From positions 992,001 through 1,056,000 of the forward strand of contig NZ_QPIG01000001.1 in the NCBI RefSeq assembly GCF_003337215.1: a stretch of DNA of 64,000 bases. The letters are read 5' to 3'. Shown in pieces: positions 43,257 through 51,956 of the stretch; the first letter of the stretch is position 1; every line of letters begins with the position of its first letter. Both the position numbers and the translations under genes were made by a program. This DNA is from Oceanihabitans sediminis (GTDB taxonomy: Bacteria; Bacteroidota; Bacteroidia; Flavobacteriales; Flavobacteriaceae). Under the pieces are notes generated by a model that saw only the letters and a list, made by a program, of their open reading frames with translations, was not told the origin of the DNA and made no database searches.

Positions 43257-43829
43257 TTATTTTTGAGAATTGTTTTTTCTTATTCTGCTCAAGGTCTCTT
43301 GTGTCATTCCTAAATAAGAAGCTATATGCCCTAGAGGGACATGGTAGGCTATATCTGGAAATTCAGCAAGCATATATTCATAGCGTTCTCTTGCTGTTTG
43401 AAATTGAATAGCGTTGAGTTTGTTTACTATTTTAGTTAGCATTTCTGTTGTAGCAAGTCTTCCTAGTTTTTCCATTTTAGGATATTTATCAAAAAGCATA
43501 TCGATTTGGCTTTTTGAAATGCTATACAAAATGCAATCCTCTAAAGTTTCTAAATAGTATAAGCTTGGGGTTTGCTGAAAAAAGCTATCGGCACTTGTCA
43601 TGAATTTGCCCACACCAAAAAACCACTGTGTTATTTCTTTTCCGCTATCATTAAGATAATAGCTTCTTGCCATGCCTTCTTCTAAAAAATATAAATAATT
43701 ACAAATATCTCCTTGGCTTACTAAAACCTTGTTTTTAGAAACGGTTTCTTTTTTAAAATGCGACAGAATATCTTCTAATTCTTCTTTGGTAAAAGGAACT
43801 AGTGTTAATAAAAACGCAGATATACTCAT
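43257..43829 (-). CDS. Crp/Fnr-family transcriptional regulator
   Basis: The start chosen gives MSISAFLLTLVPFT; an ATG 60 bases earlier would add a weakly conserved peptide. The 190 residues comprise a cyclic-nucleotide-binding-like domain (KNKVLVSQGDICNYLYFLEEG) and a winged helix with HVPLGHIASYLGMTQETLSR. The recognition helix E-T-L-S-R matches the E-x-x-S-R of FNR that contacts TTGA. The FNR N-terminal cysteine cluster is absent. It likely acts on the tolC promoter 54 bases from its stop. The signal is unknown. Confidence 0.88.
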   Translation of the reverse strand: MSISAFLLTLVPFTKEELEDILSHFKKETVSKNKVLVSQGDICNYLYFLEEGMARSYYLNDSGKEITQWFFGVGKFMTSADSFFQQTPSLYYLETLEDCILYSISKSQIDMLFDKYPKMEKLGRLATTEMLTKIVNKLNAIQFQTARERYEYMLAEFPDIAYHVPLGHIASYLGMTQETLSRIRKNNSQK

Positions 43830-44324
43830 AAGGAGGTTTGTTTGGCTGTGTAAGATACCAAACATAAAGTTTTTCCGTTGTAAATTCAAGTAAGAAAAAG
43901 ACTAAAAAAGCAAGAGGATAAGAATCTTTAAAAATAATTTCAAAAAATCCTTGCAATTCAAAAAAATGTATTTCTTTTGTACTGTATTTAGCTGAACAAA
44001 TTGAACTCTGTTTATATGTTCGGGCTTTTGAAAATTAGGAAGTCATATTCAAAAGCAGCTTACAGATTAAGTGACCGAATTTTAAAGCTAACTTCCGTAT
44101 TTACTACCATATTTGCTAGCCAGCATCAGTACGGTTTTGTGCCTACTACCGAGCTTAAAATCCAAGTTTGATAAGATTTAATATTCTGTAAAAACAGGGT
44201 TTATTCTTCTGTATATTAAATAATTACTATAAATTTATTAAAATTTTATTTTCTTCTAGAGGTGTTTTATCATGTATAAAATATTTTCCAGGAGAATAAT
44301 ATTCTATCCATTAAAAACAAAAAA
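43830..44324. other. Intergenic region before the polyamine operon
   Basis: This 495-base gap carries an inverted repeat, GCTTTTGAA (44024-44032) and TTCAAAAGC (44048-44056), and a stretch of less AT-rich, unassigned sequence from about 44070 to 44170. I found no frame with protein features and no clear TAnnTTTG promoter for the downstream gene. Confidence 0.5.
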
Positions 44325-45722
44325 ATGAACACAAAGTATTTTGATTTAATAAATCAAACTTTCGATTTTCCTCAAGAGGAATTTACCCTTGAGAACAATA
44401 AATTAAACTTCCATGATATCAACCTTATGGAATTGGTAGAGCAATATGGGGCACCTTTAAAATTTACCTATTTACCACAAATATCTAATAATATAAACCG
44501 TGCAAAAACTTGGTTTAAAGATGCTATAAAAAAGCATGACTATAAAGGAAGTTATAACTATTGCTATTGCACAAAAAGTTCCCACTTTAAGCACATTTTA
44601 CACGAAGCTTTAAAGAACGATATTCACATTGAAACATCTTCTGCTTTTGATATTGATATTGTAGAAAATCTTAAAAAGGAAGGGAAAATTACTAACGATA
44701 CTTATGTGATAAGTAACGGTTTTAAACGTGAGCAATACATAACAAATATTGCTAGACTTATTAACCAAGGCCACAAAAACTGTATTCCAATTATTGATAA
44801 CTACGAAGAAATCGAATTACTTTCAGAAGAAATTAATGGAAAATTCAATGTAGGAATTCGTATTGCTTCAGAAGAAGAGCCTAAGTTTGAGTTCTATACT
44901 TCTCGTTTAGGAATTGGTTATAAAAACATTGTTCCTTTCTACAAAAACCAAATAGCAAATAATGAAAAAGTGAGCTTAAAAATGCTTCACTTCTTTATTA
45001 ATACTGGGATTAGAGATAATGCTTATTACTGGAACGAGCTTTTAAAATGTTTAAAAGTTTATACTAGCTTAAAGAAAATTTGTCCGAGTTTAGACAGTTT
45101 AAATATTGGTGGAGGTTTTCCAATCAAAAACTCTTTAGCGTATGAGTTTGATTACGAATACTTAGTAGACGAAATTATTAACCAAATTAAAACTACTTGT
45201 GAAGAGGAGGGGGTAGATGTACCAAATATTTTTACAGAGTTTGGAAGTTTTACAGTTGGTGAAAGTGGGGGTGCTATTTACGAAGTGCTTTACCAAAAGC
45301 AACAAAACGATAGAGAGAAATGGAATATGATTAACTCTTCTTTCATTACTACTTTACCAGACACTTGGGCTATAAACAAGCGCTTTGTGATGTTGCCAAT
45401 TAACCGCTGGGATCAAAGTTATGAACGCGTTTTACTTGGAGGTTTAACTTGTGATAGTGATGATTATTACAACAGTGAGCAGCATATGAACGCTATTTAT
45501 TTACCAAAATACAATAAAGATAAACCATTATATATTGGCTTTTTTAACACCGGAGCATACCAAGAATCTATTGGTGGTTTTGGTGGATTACAACACTGCT
45601 TAATTCCGTCACCTAAGCATATTTTAATACAGAAAGATAAAGACGGAAACCTTTCAACAGAAATATTTAGTGAACAACAAAAAAGTGAAGACTTACTTAA
45701 AATTTTAGGTTATGAAAACTAA
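44325..45722 (+). CDS. speA: Biosynthetic arginine decarboxylase (fold III)
   Basis: The product decarboxylates arginine to agmatine with pyridoxal phosphate. At 465 residues it is the short Bacteroidota type of alanine-racemase-fold decarboxylase. The PLP lysine is Lys84 in YCTKSSH. The phosphate-binding loop is SLNIGGGFP, FTEFGSFTV follows, and the catalytic cysteine is in GLTCDSDDYY. It shares an 11-base overlap with the agmatinase gene, which uses its product. It is the first of four tightly linked genes. Confidence 0.92.
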   Translation: MNTKYFDLINQTFDFPQEEFTLENNKLNFHDINLMELVEQYGAPLKFTYLPQISNNINRAKTWFKDAIKKHDYKGSYNYCYCTKSSHFKHILHEALKNDIHIETSSAFDIDIVENLKKEGKITNDTYVISNGFKREQYITNIARLINQGHKNCIPIIDNYEEIELLSEEINGKFNVGIRIASEEEPKFEFYTSRLGIGYKNIVPFYKNQIANNEKVSLKMLHFFINTGIRDNAYYWNELLKCLKVYTSLKKICPSLDSLNIGGGFPIKNSLAYEFDYEYLVDEIINQIKTTCEEEGVDVPNIFTEFGSFTVGESGGAIYEVLYQKQQNDREKWNMINSSFITTLPDTWAINKRFVMLPINRWDQSYERVLLGGLTCDSDDYYNSEQHMNAIYLPKYNKDKPLYIGFFNTGAYQESIGGFGGLQHCLIPSPKHILIQKDKDGNLSTEIFSEQQKSEDLLKILGYEN

Positions 45723-46653
45723 TACCTATGCTGGAATTCCAGAGGAGCATGCAAAATTAGAGCAAGCAAAAATTGTATTAATACCTGTGCCTTACGATGG
45801 TACAAGTACTTGGCAAAAAGGAGCAGATAAAGGGCCGGAAGCCTTTTTAAGTGCTTCAGAAAACATGGAGCTGTATGATATTGAAACAGATACCGAAGTG
45901 TACAAACAAGGTGTTTATTTAGCAGATGCAGTAACAGAAAATAGTTCACCAGAAGCTATGGTAGCTGCGGTGCACCAAGCAACAAAAAAGTATATTAAAA
46001 GAAATAAGTTTGTTACCATTTTTGGTGGAGAGCATTCCATTTCTATTGGTACTATTCGTGCTTTTAATGAAATGTATCCAAACTTAACGGTATTACAATT
46101 AGATGCGCATGCAGACTTACGTCAAAGCTATGAAGGGTCTACTTGTAATCACGCTTGTGCAGTTTATGAAGCAAGTCAGACAACCAACTTAATTCAAGTC
46201 GGAATCCGCTCAATGGATGCTATTGAAAAAACGGTAATGGACGAAGATAAAACCTACTTTGCTCATGAAATGGCTTTAGACGATACTTGGATGGATGCTG
46301 CAATAGATCAAATGACAGAAAATGTATTTATTACTATAGATTTAGATGCTTTTGATCCTTCTATTTTACCAAGCACAGGAACTCCAGAGCCAGGTGGGTT
46401 ATTATGGTATGAAACGCTAGAGTTTTTAAAGCAAGTTTTTGAAGAGAAAAACGTGGTAGGTTTTGATATTGTTGAACTTTGTCCAAATCCTAGCGAAAAG
46501 TCTTCAGACTTCCTAGCGGCTAAATTATACTATAAAATGTTGAGCTATAAGTTTCAGAACGAAGATGCAGAAGACGATTATGACAATGCTTTTGATAGCA
46601 ATTACGAAAACAAAAATATAAATACTAAATACAACGACGAAGATGAGTACTAA
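45712..46653 (+). CDS. speB: Agmatinase
   Basis: Agmatinase hydrolyses agmatine to putrescine and urea. The 313 residues show the three manganese-binding motifs of the ureohydrolase family: GGEHS (about 104), DAHAD (about 129), and DLDAFDPS (about 212). A C-terminal tail of about 35 residues, rich in Asp, Glu and Asn, is additional to the usual fold. The gene overlaps its neighbours by 11 bases on both sides, so the products are probably made in stoichiometric amounts. Confidence 0.92.
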   Translation: MKTNTYAGIPEEHAKLEQAKIVLIPVPYDGTSTWQKGADKGPEAFLSASENMELYDIETDTEVYKQGVYLADAVTENSSPEAMVAAVHQATKKYIKRNKFVTIFGGEHSISIGTIRAFNEMYPNLTVLQLDAHADLRQSYEGSTCNHACAVYEASQTTNLIQVGIRSMDAIEKTVMDEDKTYFAHEMALDDTWMDAAIDQMTENVFITIDLDAFDPSILPSTGTPEPGGLLWYETLEFLKQVFEEKNVVGFDIVELCPNPSEKSSDFLAAKLYYKMLSYKFQNEDAEDDYDNAFDSNYENKNINTKYNDEDEY

Positions 46654-47617
46654 AGGTCCAATTTCTCAATTTATTGAAAAACACTACTTGCATTTTAATG
46701 CAGCTGCATTAGTAGATGCAGCAAAAGGTTATGAAGCACAGTTAGATTCTGGAGCAAAAATGTTGGTTTCTCTTGCGGGAGCTATGAGTACTGCAGAACT
46801 TGGTAAAAGTTTTGCTGAAATGATTCGTCAAGATAAAGTGCAAATCATTTCTTGTACTGGAGCAAACTTAGAAGAAGATATCATGAACTTAGTAGCACAC
46901 TCTCACTATAAGCGTGTTCCTAACTATAGAGATTTAACACCAGAAGATGAGTGGGCTTTATTAGAAAAAGGATTAAACCGTGTTACAGATACTTGTATAC
47001 CAGAAGAAGAAGCTTTCAGACGCTTACAAAAGCATATTGTAAAGATTTGGAAAGAAGCAGAAGCGAATGGAGAACGTTACCTTCCGCATGAATATATGTA
47101 CAAAATGTTACTTTCAGGAGTATTAGAACAATACTATGAAATAGACATTAAAGATTCTTGGATGTATGCAGCAGCAGAAAAAAACTTGCCTATTATCTGC
47201 CCAGGATGGGAAGATAGTACTATGGGAAACATTTTTGCAAGCTACGTACTAAAAGGAGAGTTAAAAGCTAGTACCGTAAAATCTGGAATTGAGTATATGA
47301 CATTCTTAGCAGATTGGTATACAAACAATTCTCAAAACGGAATTGGATTCTTCCAAATTGGAGGAGGAATAGCGGGAGATTTCCCTATTTGTGTGGTGCC
47401 AATGTTATATCAAGATATGGAGCGCCCAGAAACACCATTCTGGAGTTACTTCTGTCAAATTAGTGACTCTACAACAAGTTATGGTTCTTATTCTGGAGCA
47501 GTACCAAACGAGAAAATTACTTGGGGAAAACTAGATATAAACACACCTAAATTTATTATAGAAAGTGATGCTACAATCGTCGCACCATTAGTTTTTGCTT
47601 ATATTTTAGGATTATAA
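46643..47617 (+). CDS. Deoxyhypusine synthase-family protein
   Basis: This 324-residue enzyme belongs to the NAD-dependent deoxyhypusine synthase family. The catalytic lysine region is conserved: Trp294-Gly-Lys296 in ITWGKLDI, preceded by GAVPNE as in human DHS. The NAD-binding GGGIAGDF lacks the His that follows in human DHS (GGG..KHH). Bacteria have no eIF5A with hypusine, and some bacterial homologues make homospermidine or related polyamines. With speA and speB upstream, a polyamine product is likely. Confidence 0.85.
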   Translation: MSTKGPISQFIEKHYLHFNAAALVDAAKGYEAQLDSGAKMLVSLAGAMSTAELGKSFAEMIRQDKVQIISCTGANLEEDIMNLVAHSHYKRVPNYRDLTPEDEWALLEKGLNRVTDTCIPEEEAFRRLQKHIVKIWKEAEANGERYLPHEYMYKMLLSGVLEQYYEIDIKDSWMYAAAEKNLPIICPGWEDSTMGNIFASYVLKGELKASTVKSGIEYMTFLADWYTNNSQNGIGFFQIGGGIAGDFPICVVPMLYQDMERPETPFWSYFCQISDSTTSYGSYSGAVPNEKITWGKLDINTPKFIIESDATIVAPLVFAYILGL

Positions 47618-49149
47618 TGGACGAAAATAAAATCGATAATATTGAGCTTAAGTATTTAACTGTTGATGATTTTCAAGAGTTAAAAGAAGCAACTTTAGCA
47701 TCTTATGCAGGAGTGCTTAATTCCTATTGGAAAAAGCACCATATTGAAGAACTTACTTCTATGTTTCCTGAAGGACAGATTGTTATAAAAATTGACGGAG
47801 ACATTGCAGGTTGTGCATTATCGCTTATTGTAGATTATGACAGTATTGATGATGAACATACTTATGAAGATATTATTGGTGGAAAATCTTTTAAAAACCA
47901 CGATCCGGATGGGGATGTTCTGTACGGAATTGATGTGTTCATCAAGCCGCAATACAGAGGATTACGACTAGGAAGAAGACTGTACGATTACCGAAAAGAA
48001 GTTTGCGAAAACCTAAACTTAAAAGGAATTGTTTTTGGAGGAAGAATGCCTAATTATTATAAGCATAAAGATTTAACTCCGAAAGAATATATTGAGAAGG
48101 TAAAGCGAAAAGAAATTCATGATCCAGTTTTAAACTTCCAAATATCGAATGATTTTCATCCGGTTCGTGTGCTTAAAGGGTATTTAGAAGGAGATACAGC
48201 TTCTAACGAGTATGCCGTTTTAATGGAGTGGGATAATATTTATTATACCAAGCCAAATAAAAAGGCAAGTACCGTAAAAACGGTGGTTAGACTTGGTCTT
48301 ATTCAATGGCAAATGCGTCCGTATAAAGATCTAGAAGATTTAATGCAGCAGGTAGAATATTTTATCGATAGTGTTTCTGCTTATAGATCAGATTTTGCTG
48401 TTTTTCCGGAGTTTTTCAATGCTCCTTTAATGGCAGAATTCAATCATATGCATGAGCCAGATGCCATTAGAGAATTAGCAAAGTTTACAGAGGTTATCGT
48501 TGAAAAACTAAAGCAATTATCTATTTCTTATAACATTAATATTATTTCTGGAAGCATGCCAGAAGTAGTAGATGATAAACTATATAATGTAGGTTATTTA
48601 TGTAGAAGAGATGGAAGCACAGAACGCTATGAGAAAATTCATGTAACTCCAGATGAAGCAAAGGTTTGGGGGATGCAAAACGGAAATAAACTGCAAACCT
48701 TTGAAACAGATGCCGGTAAAATTGGTATATTGATTTGCTATGATTCGGAGTTTCCGGAGTTGTCCCGTTTGTTGGCAGATGAAGGCATGGATATTTTATT
48801 TGTTCCATTCTTAACAGATACACAAAACGGATATTCTCGAGTTAGACTTTGTGCTCAAGCACGTGCTGTTGAAAACGAATGTTATGTTGCAATATCAGGA
48901 AGCGTTGGTAACTTGCCTAACGTAAATAACATGGATATTCAATATGCGCAATCTGCAGTGTTTACGCCTTGTGATTTTTCATTTCCAAGTAATGGAATCA
49001 AAGCGGAAGCAACTACAAATACAGAGATGATATTAGTAGCAGATGTGGACCTAAGTTTGTTGAAAGAACTACATTCTTTTGGAGCTGTAAAGAATTTAAA
49101 AGATAGAAGAAAAGACTTTTATGATGTTATTAGAGTTAATAATAAATAA
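47617..49149 (+). CDS. GNAT acetyltransferase / carbon-nitrogen hydrolase fusion
   Basis: This 510-residue protein has two domains. Residues 1-215 are a GNAT fold with acetyl-CoA-binding IKPQYRGLRLGRRLYDYRK. From about 220 a nitrilase-type hydrolase begins, with catalytic Glu (FPEFFNA), Lys (YEKIHVT) and Cys (LICYDSEFPE). The same fusion is known in Bacillus YhcX. Its start overlaps the previous stop (TAATG). Putrescine could be made by speA-speB without it, so it probably acts on the polyamine product or an amide of it. The function is unproven. Confidence 0.85.
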   Translation: MDENKIDNIELKYLTVDDFQELKEATLASYAGVLNSYWKKHHIEELTSMFPEGQIVIKIDGDIAGCALSLIVDYDSIDDEHTYEDIIGGKSFKNHDPDGDVLYGIDVFIKPQYRGLRLGRRLYDYRKEVCENLNLKGIVFGGRMPNYYKHKDLTPKEYIEKVKRKEIHDPVLNFQISNDFHPVRVLKGYLEGDTASNEYAVLMEWDNIYYTKPNKKASTVKTVVRLGLIQWQMRPYKDLEDLMQQVEYFIDSVSAYRSDFAVFPEFFNAPLMAEFNHMHEPDAIRELAKFTEVIVEKLKQLSISYNINIISGSMPEVVDDKLYNVGYLCRRDGSTERYEKIHVTPDEAKVWGMQNGNKLQTFETDAGKIGILICYDSEFPELSRLLADEGMDILFVPFLTDTQNGYSRVRLCAQARAVENECYVAISGSVGNLPNVNNMDIQYAQSAVFTPCDFSFPSNGIKAEATTNTEMILVADVDLSLLKELHSFGAVKNLKDRRKDFYDVIRVNNK

Positions 49150-49245
49150 TGTCATTTTTTTTATAAAAAATTAAGATTAAGATTATATTTTCGCACCTGT
49201 TTGTAAACAGACAGGTTTGCGGAAATAATTCAAATTTCATTAAAA

Positions 49246-49563
49246 ATGAGAAAAGACAATTTAAAAAGAGTAATAGTTGATTTTAAAAAGCTAACACCAG
49301 AAATTCTAGCATTATTGGTAGAAAAATACCCTGATGGTTATGACGATGATCAAATAATTTCATTTAGAAATATCAAAAATGAAATAGTTGAAGCAATCGA
49401 AGTTTCTACGGAAGATACGAAGTATCTAGTAAAAGTAAGTACTAAACTTGCTACCACTATGGAGAATTATGACGAAGATGATTATGAAGATTTTGAAGGT
49501 AACGATCCAGATGCAGTTCAAGATCCTGAAATAATTGAAGGAGATTTAGAAGATTTAGATTAA
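49246..49563 (+). CDS. Acidic conserved protein
   Basis: The 105 residues have a folded N-terminal part (LTPEILALLVEKYPDGYDDD) and an extremely acidic tail (about residues 74-105, with long runs of Asp and Glu). No signal peptide or known domain is visible. Upstream is a palindromic CTGTTTGTAAACAG (49197-49210) and a TATATTTT -7-like element. It is followed by a terminator. Function unknown. Confidence 0.7.
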   Translation: MRKDNLKRVIVDFKKLTPEILALLVEKYPDGYDDDQIISFRNIKNEIVEAIEVSTEDTKYLVKVSTKLATTMENYDEDDYEDFEGNDPDAVQDPEIIEGDLEDLD

Positions 49564-49670
49564 GCATCTAAAAACTATTCCGCATAACTTAACTTGCTTA
49601 AGCAAAGCCTATATTTTAAGCCTTAAGTAAGAATGCCCCGAAATGAAATAGATCTTAATTTTTTATTATA

Positions 49671-49722
49671 AAATAAGGTTTCTTAAAGTTGAATTTTTCA
49701 GCTGTAAGAAACCTTGTTTTAT
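49671..49722 (+). terminator. Terminator of acidic protein gene
   Basis: AAGGTTTCTTA (49675-49685) pairs with TAAGAAACCTT (49705-49715), flanked by A and T runs. It also lies 40 bases beyond the end of the minus-strand operon and may serve both. Confidence 0.8.
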
Positions 49723-49760
49723 TTTATGCTTTTTCCATTATAGAAGTGTTATTTATAGAT

Positions 49761-50606
49761 TTATAAAATCTCTTTTAATAAATCATAATATTCCTTTGTG
49801 ATGTGTATGCCGTTGTGACCAGCATCGGTAATAGGGTGTAGCTTTATACTCTTTGGTTTTATTGCTTGAAGTTTCTTAGCGTTTGTTTCCGGATTAATTA
49901 AGAAATCCCGTGTTCCGTAAAAAACATGTATAGGGCAATTTACTTTGCTTACAAACTCATTCGTAGGGATTTCATATTTAATGATAAACTTAGGAACAAG
50001 CGGTGCAATTTCATCAGAAATTAAGGTAGTCCACGAATAGTAAGGAGCATTTAAAATTAGCATTTTAGGTTTGTTTTGAGATGCTACATAACTCGCTAAA
50101 CCGGATCCTAAAGAAAAGCCTAGAACAGCTATATTTTCTTCCTTATAGCGTATTTTTGTATAATCGTATACCTTTTGTGCATCTTGCAGTAGCTCGTCGC
50201 TATTGCTGTAGGAGCCATCGCTTTTACCGTAACTTCTGTAGTCAACAAAAAGCACGTCGTAATTATTTTCTAAAAATAGATGTGCGCGTTTTCCCCAATC
50301 ATGTATTGCTCCTGCATTTCCGTGATAATACAAAATTACCCCTTTAGAGTTTTCTGCTTTAAACAATACAGCATTTAAAAAAACATCTTCTTCTACTTCT
50401 ATATTAACTTCTTCAAAAGGTTCTGAGAATGTAAATACATAGTCTTTGTCTAGGTGCTTCGGATTGAAGAAAAAACGCTCTTGGTTAAAGTAGAGAAATA
50501 CCAAAGTGATTAAATAAAACAGGATAAGACCAACAATAATTCGCTTTAGACGTCTTAATATTTTAGGGAAGTTTATTTGCAATCGTTTTTCGTTTAAAAA
50601 TTTCAT
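49761..50606 (-). CDS. Membrane-anchored alpha/beta hydrolase
   Basis: The start gives MKFLNEKRLQINFPK and lies inside the upstream gene (44-base overlap). One transmembrane helix (about 26-46) precedes an alpha/beta hydrolase fold. The oxyanion region is YYHGNAGAIHDWGKRA, the nucleophile Ser is in GFSLGSG, an Asp is in YGTRDFLI and the His in DAGHNGIH. It is probably a lipase or esterase at the inner membrane. It is the last gene of the long minus-strand run. Confidence 0.85.
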   Translation of the reverse strand: MKFLNEKRLQINFPKILRRLKRIIVGLILFYLITLVFLYFNQERFFFNPKHLDKDYVFTFSEPFEEVNIEVEEDVFLNAVLFKAENSKGVILYYHGNAGAIHDWGKRAHLFLENNYDVLFVDYRSYGKSDGSYSNSDELLQDAQKVYDYTKIRYKEENIAVLGFSLGSGLASYVASQNKPKMLILNAPYYSWTTLISDEIAPLVPKFIIKYEIPTNEFVSKVNCPIHVFYGTRDFLINPETNAKKLQAIKPKSIKLHPITDAGHNGIHITKEYYDLLKEIL

Positions 50607-51945
50607 ATAAAAATACACTAAAAACTATAAAGTATTCTAAAGCTATAATCCACAGGTTTTCTGTATTACTGTTATTAGCATAGGCTAGGTAGCTAAGTAT
50701 TATAATATAACTCCAAACTAACGGATATTTGTTATTGGTGAATACCGATAAAATAAATATTGTAGAGATGTACCAGGGGTGAACGGTTGTGCTGAAAAAT
50801 AAATAAATGCTTAACACTAGTAGCATGGAGTACAGTAATTGTTCTAGGGTAGCATTTCTTTTAAATAAGGATCTAAATAGCACAAAAAGAACCACTAAAA
50901 CAGGTAGTATTTTTCCTATCACTGCAATTTCATTATAGCCTCTAAAGCTATATCCTATTTCTCTAGCAATATAGTAGATGCTAGCGTTAAATTCGAAATT
51001 CTGAAACCACAAACCTACAGTTGCTGCGTAGTTTTTTATGAATTCTGAAGAATAAAAAGGAAGAAATAATAATATAGTTGTTAAGCCAATAATGCTGTAA
51101 AATGTAAGTAGCTTAGAGATGTCTATGCTTTGTGATTTTGAAGTGATATTTTCTTTTTTAAACCATTTGAAAAATAGTGGTAATAAAATTAAAGGAATCA
51201 ATTTCACCGAAACAGAAGCAGCAAAAACAACTGCTGAAAGTTTCCATTTATTATTATAAAGTAAATACAAACTCCACACTAAAAAGAAAATCATCATACC
51301 TTCAAAATGTAGGTTTCCTGTATGCTCGATAATAATAAAAGGATTTAGGATATACCAGAAAATATGGTGAATTGGTAATTGTAGTTTTTCTAAAAGTTTT
51401 TTTCCATAAAATAAAGTTCCGAAATCGGCAGCAATAAGGAGTAGTCTTAAAACCAATGCAGAACCTAAAATACTTTTGCCTGCAAAAACTCCCGCAATAA
51501 CAAAACTTATTTGGTTTAATGGTGGGTAGTTGGTAAAATGACTACCGTTTAAAGTGCCCATTCCGGCATAAAGTTCTTCTGCTTGCGAAACAGGTAATTC
51601 GTTATTTATTAAAAAGGATTCTGGTGTGTATAAGTAGGGATTGAATCCTTCTATAATCATTCTTCCGTCCCATATAAAACGATAGAAATCTTGTGATAAG
51701 TTTGGTATGGCTAATATGAAAACAGCTCGAAATAAAAAGGCAACAATAGCTAAAAATCTAAAGTTGTTTTTATTGTCTTTCAAAAGTTTATAAAAGAACA
51801 AAAATAATACAGTGTAAAGTATAAGTAGCTTCGTGTAGTCTGTTCTAGCTAATTGGTATGCAAAAACAAAATATAGATATGCACTTGCTATTACCAGTAA
51901 AATTGGTACTTTTTTCACTTTTAAAAAAGAGGTGTTTAATAGCAT
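50563..51945 (-). CDS. Multi-span polyprenol-phosphate mannosyltransferase-like protein
   Basis: The 460 residues form about eleven to twelve hydrophobic segments, with the short loop motif SQDFYRFIWDGRMIIEGFNPY near residue 85-105. This matches GT39/GT87-type C-class glycosyltransferases that use polyprenyl-phosphate sugars. It ends inside the alpha/beta hydrolase gene and starts 11 bases after the preceding GT2 gene. With the DPM-like GT2 two genes upstream a lipid-linked mannose-type donor is plausible. Confidence 0.8.
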   Translation of the reverse strand: MLLNTSFLKVKKVPILLVIASAYLYFVFAYQLARTDYTKLLILYTVLFLFFYKLLKDNKNNFRFLAIVAFLFRAVFILAIPNLSQDFYRFIWDGRMIIEGFNPYLYTPESFLINNELPVSQAEELYAGMGTLNGSHFTNYPPLNQISFVIAGVFAGKSILGSALVLRLLLIAADFGTLFYGKKLLEKLQLPIHHIFWYILNPFIIIEHTGNLHFEGMMIFFLVWSLYLLYNNKWKLSAVVFAASVSVKLIPLILLPLFFKWFKKENITSKSQSIDISKLLTFYSIIGLTTILLFLPFYSSEFIKNYAATVGLWFQNFEFNASIYYIAREIGYSFRGYNEIAVIGKILPVLVVLFVLFRSLFKRNATLEQLLYSMLLVLSIYLFFSTTVHPWYISTIFILSVFTNNKYPLVWSYIIILSYLAYANNSNTENLWIIALEYFIVFSVFLYEIFKRKTIANKLP

Positions 51946-51956
51946 AAATTTGAATT

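Noticed and set aside
39618-43829. Type I secretion system with RTX-type substrate
   Set aside because: The permease is ABC-2 type without an ATPase domain, and no RTX or double-glycine-leader gene is nearby.
46643-47617. True deoxyhypusine synthase acting on an eIF5A-like protein
   Set aside because: The operon context is polyamine synthesis, and the His after the GGG motif is missing. EF-P in bacteria is not known to carry deoxyhypusine.
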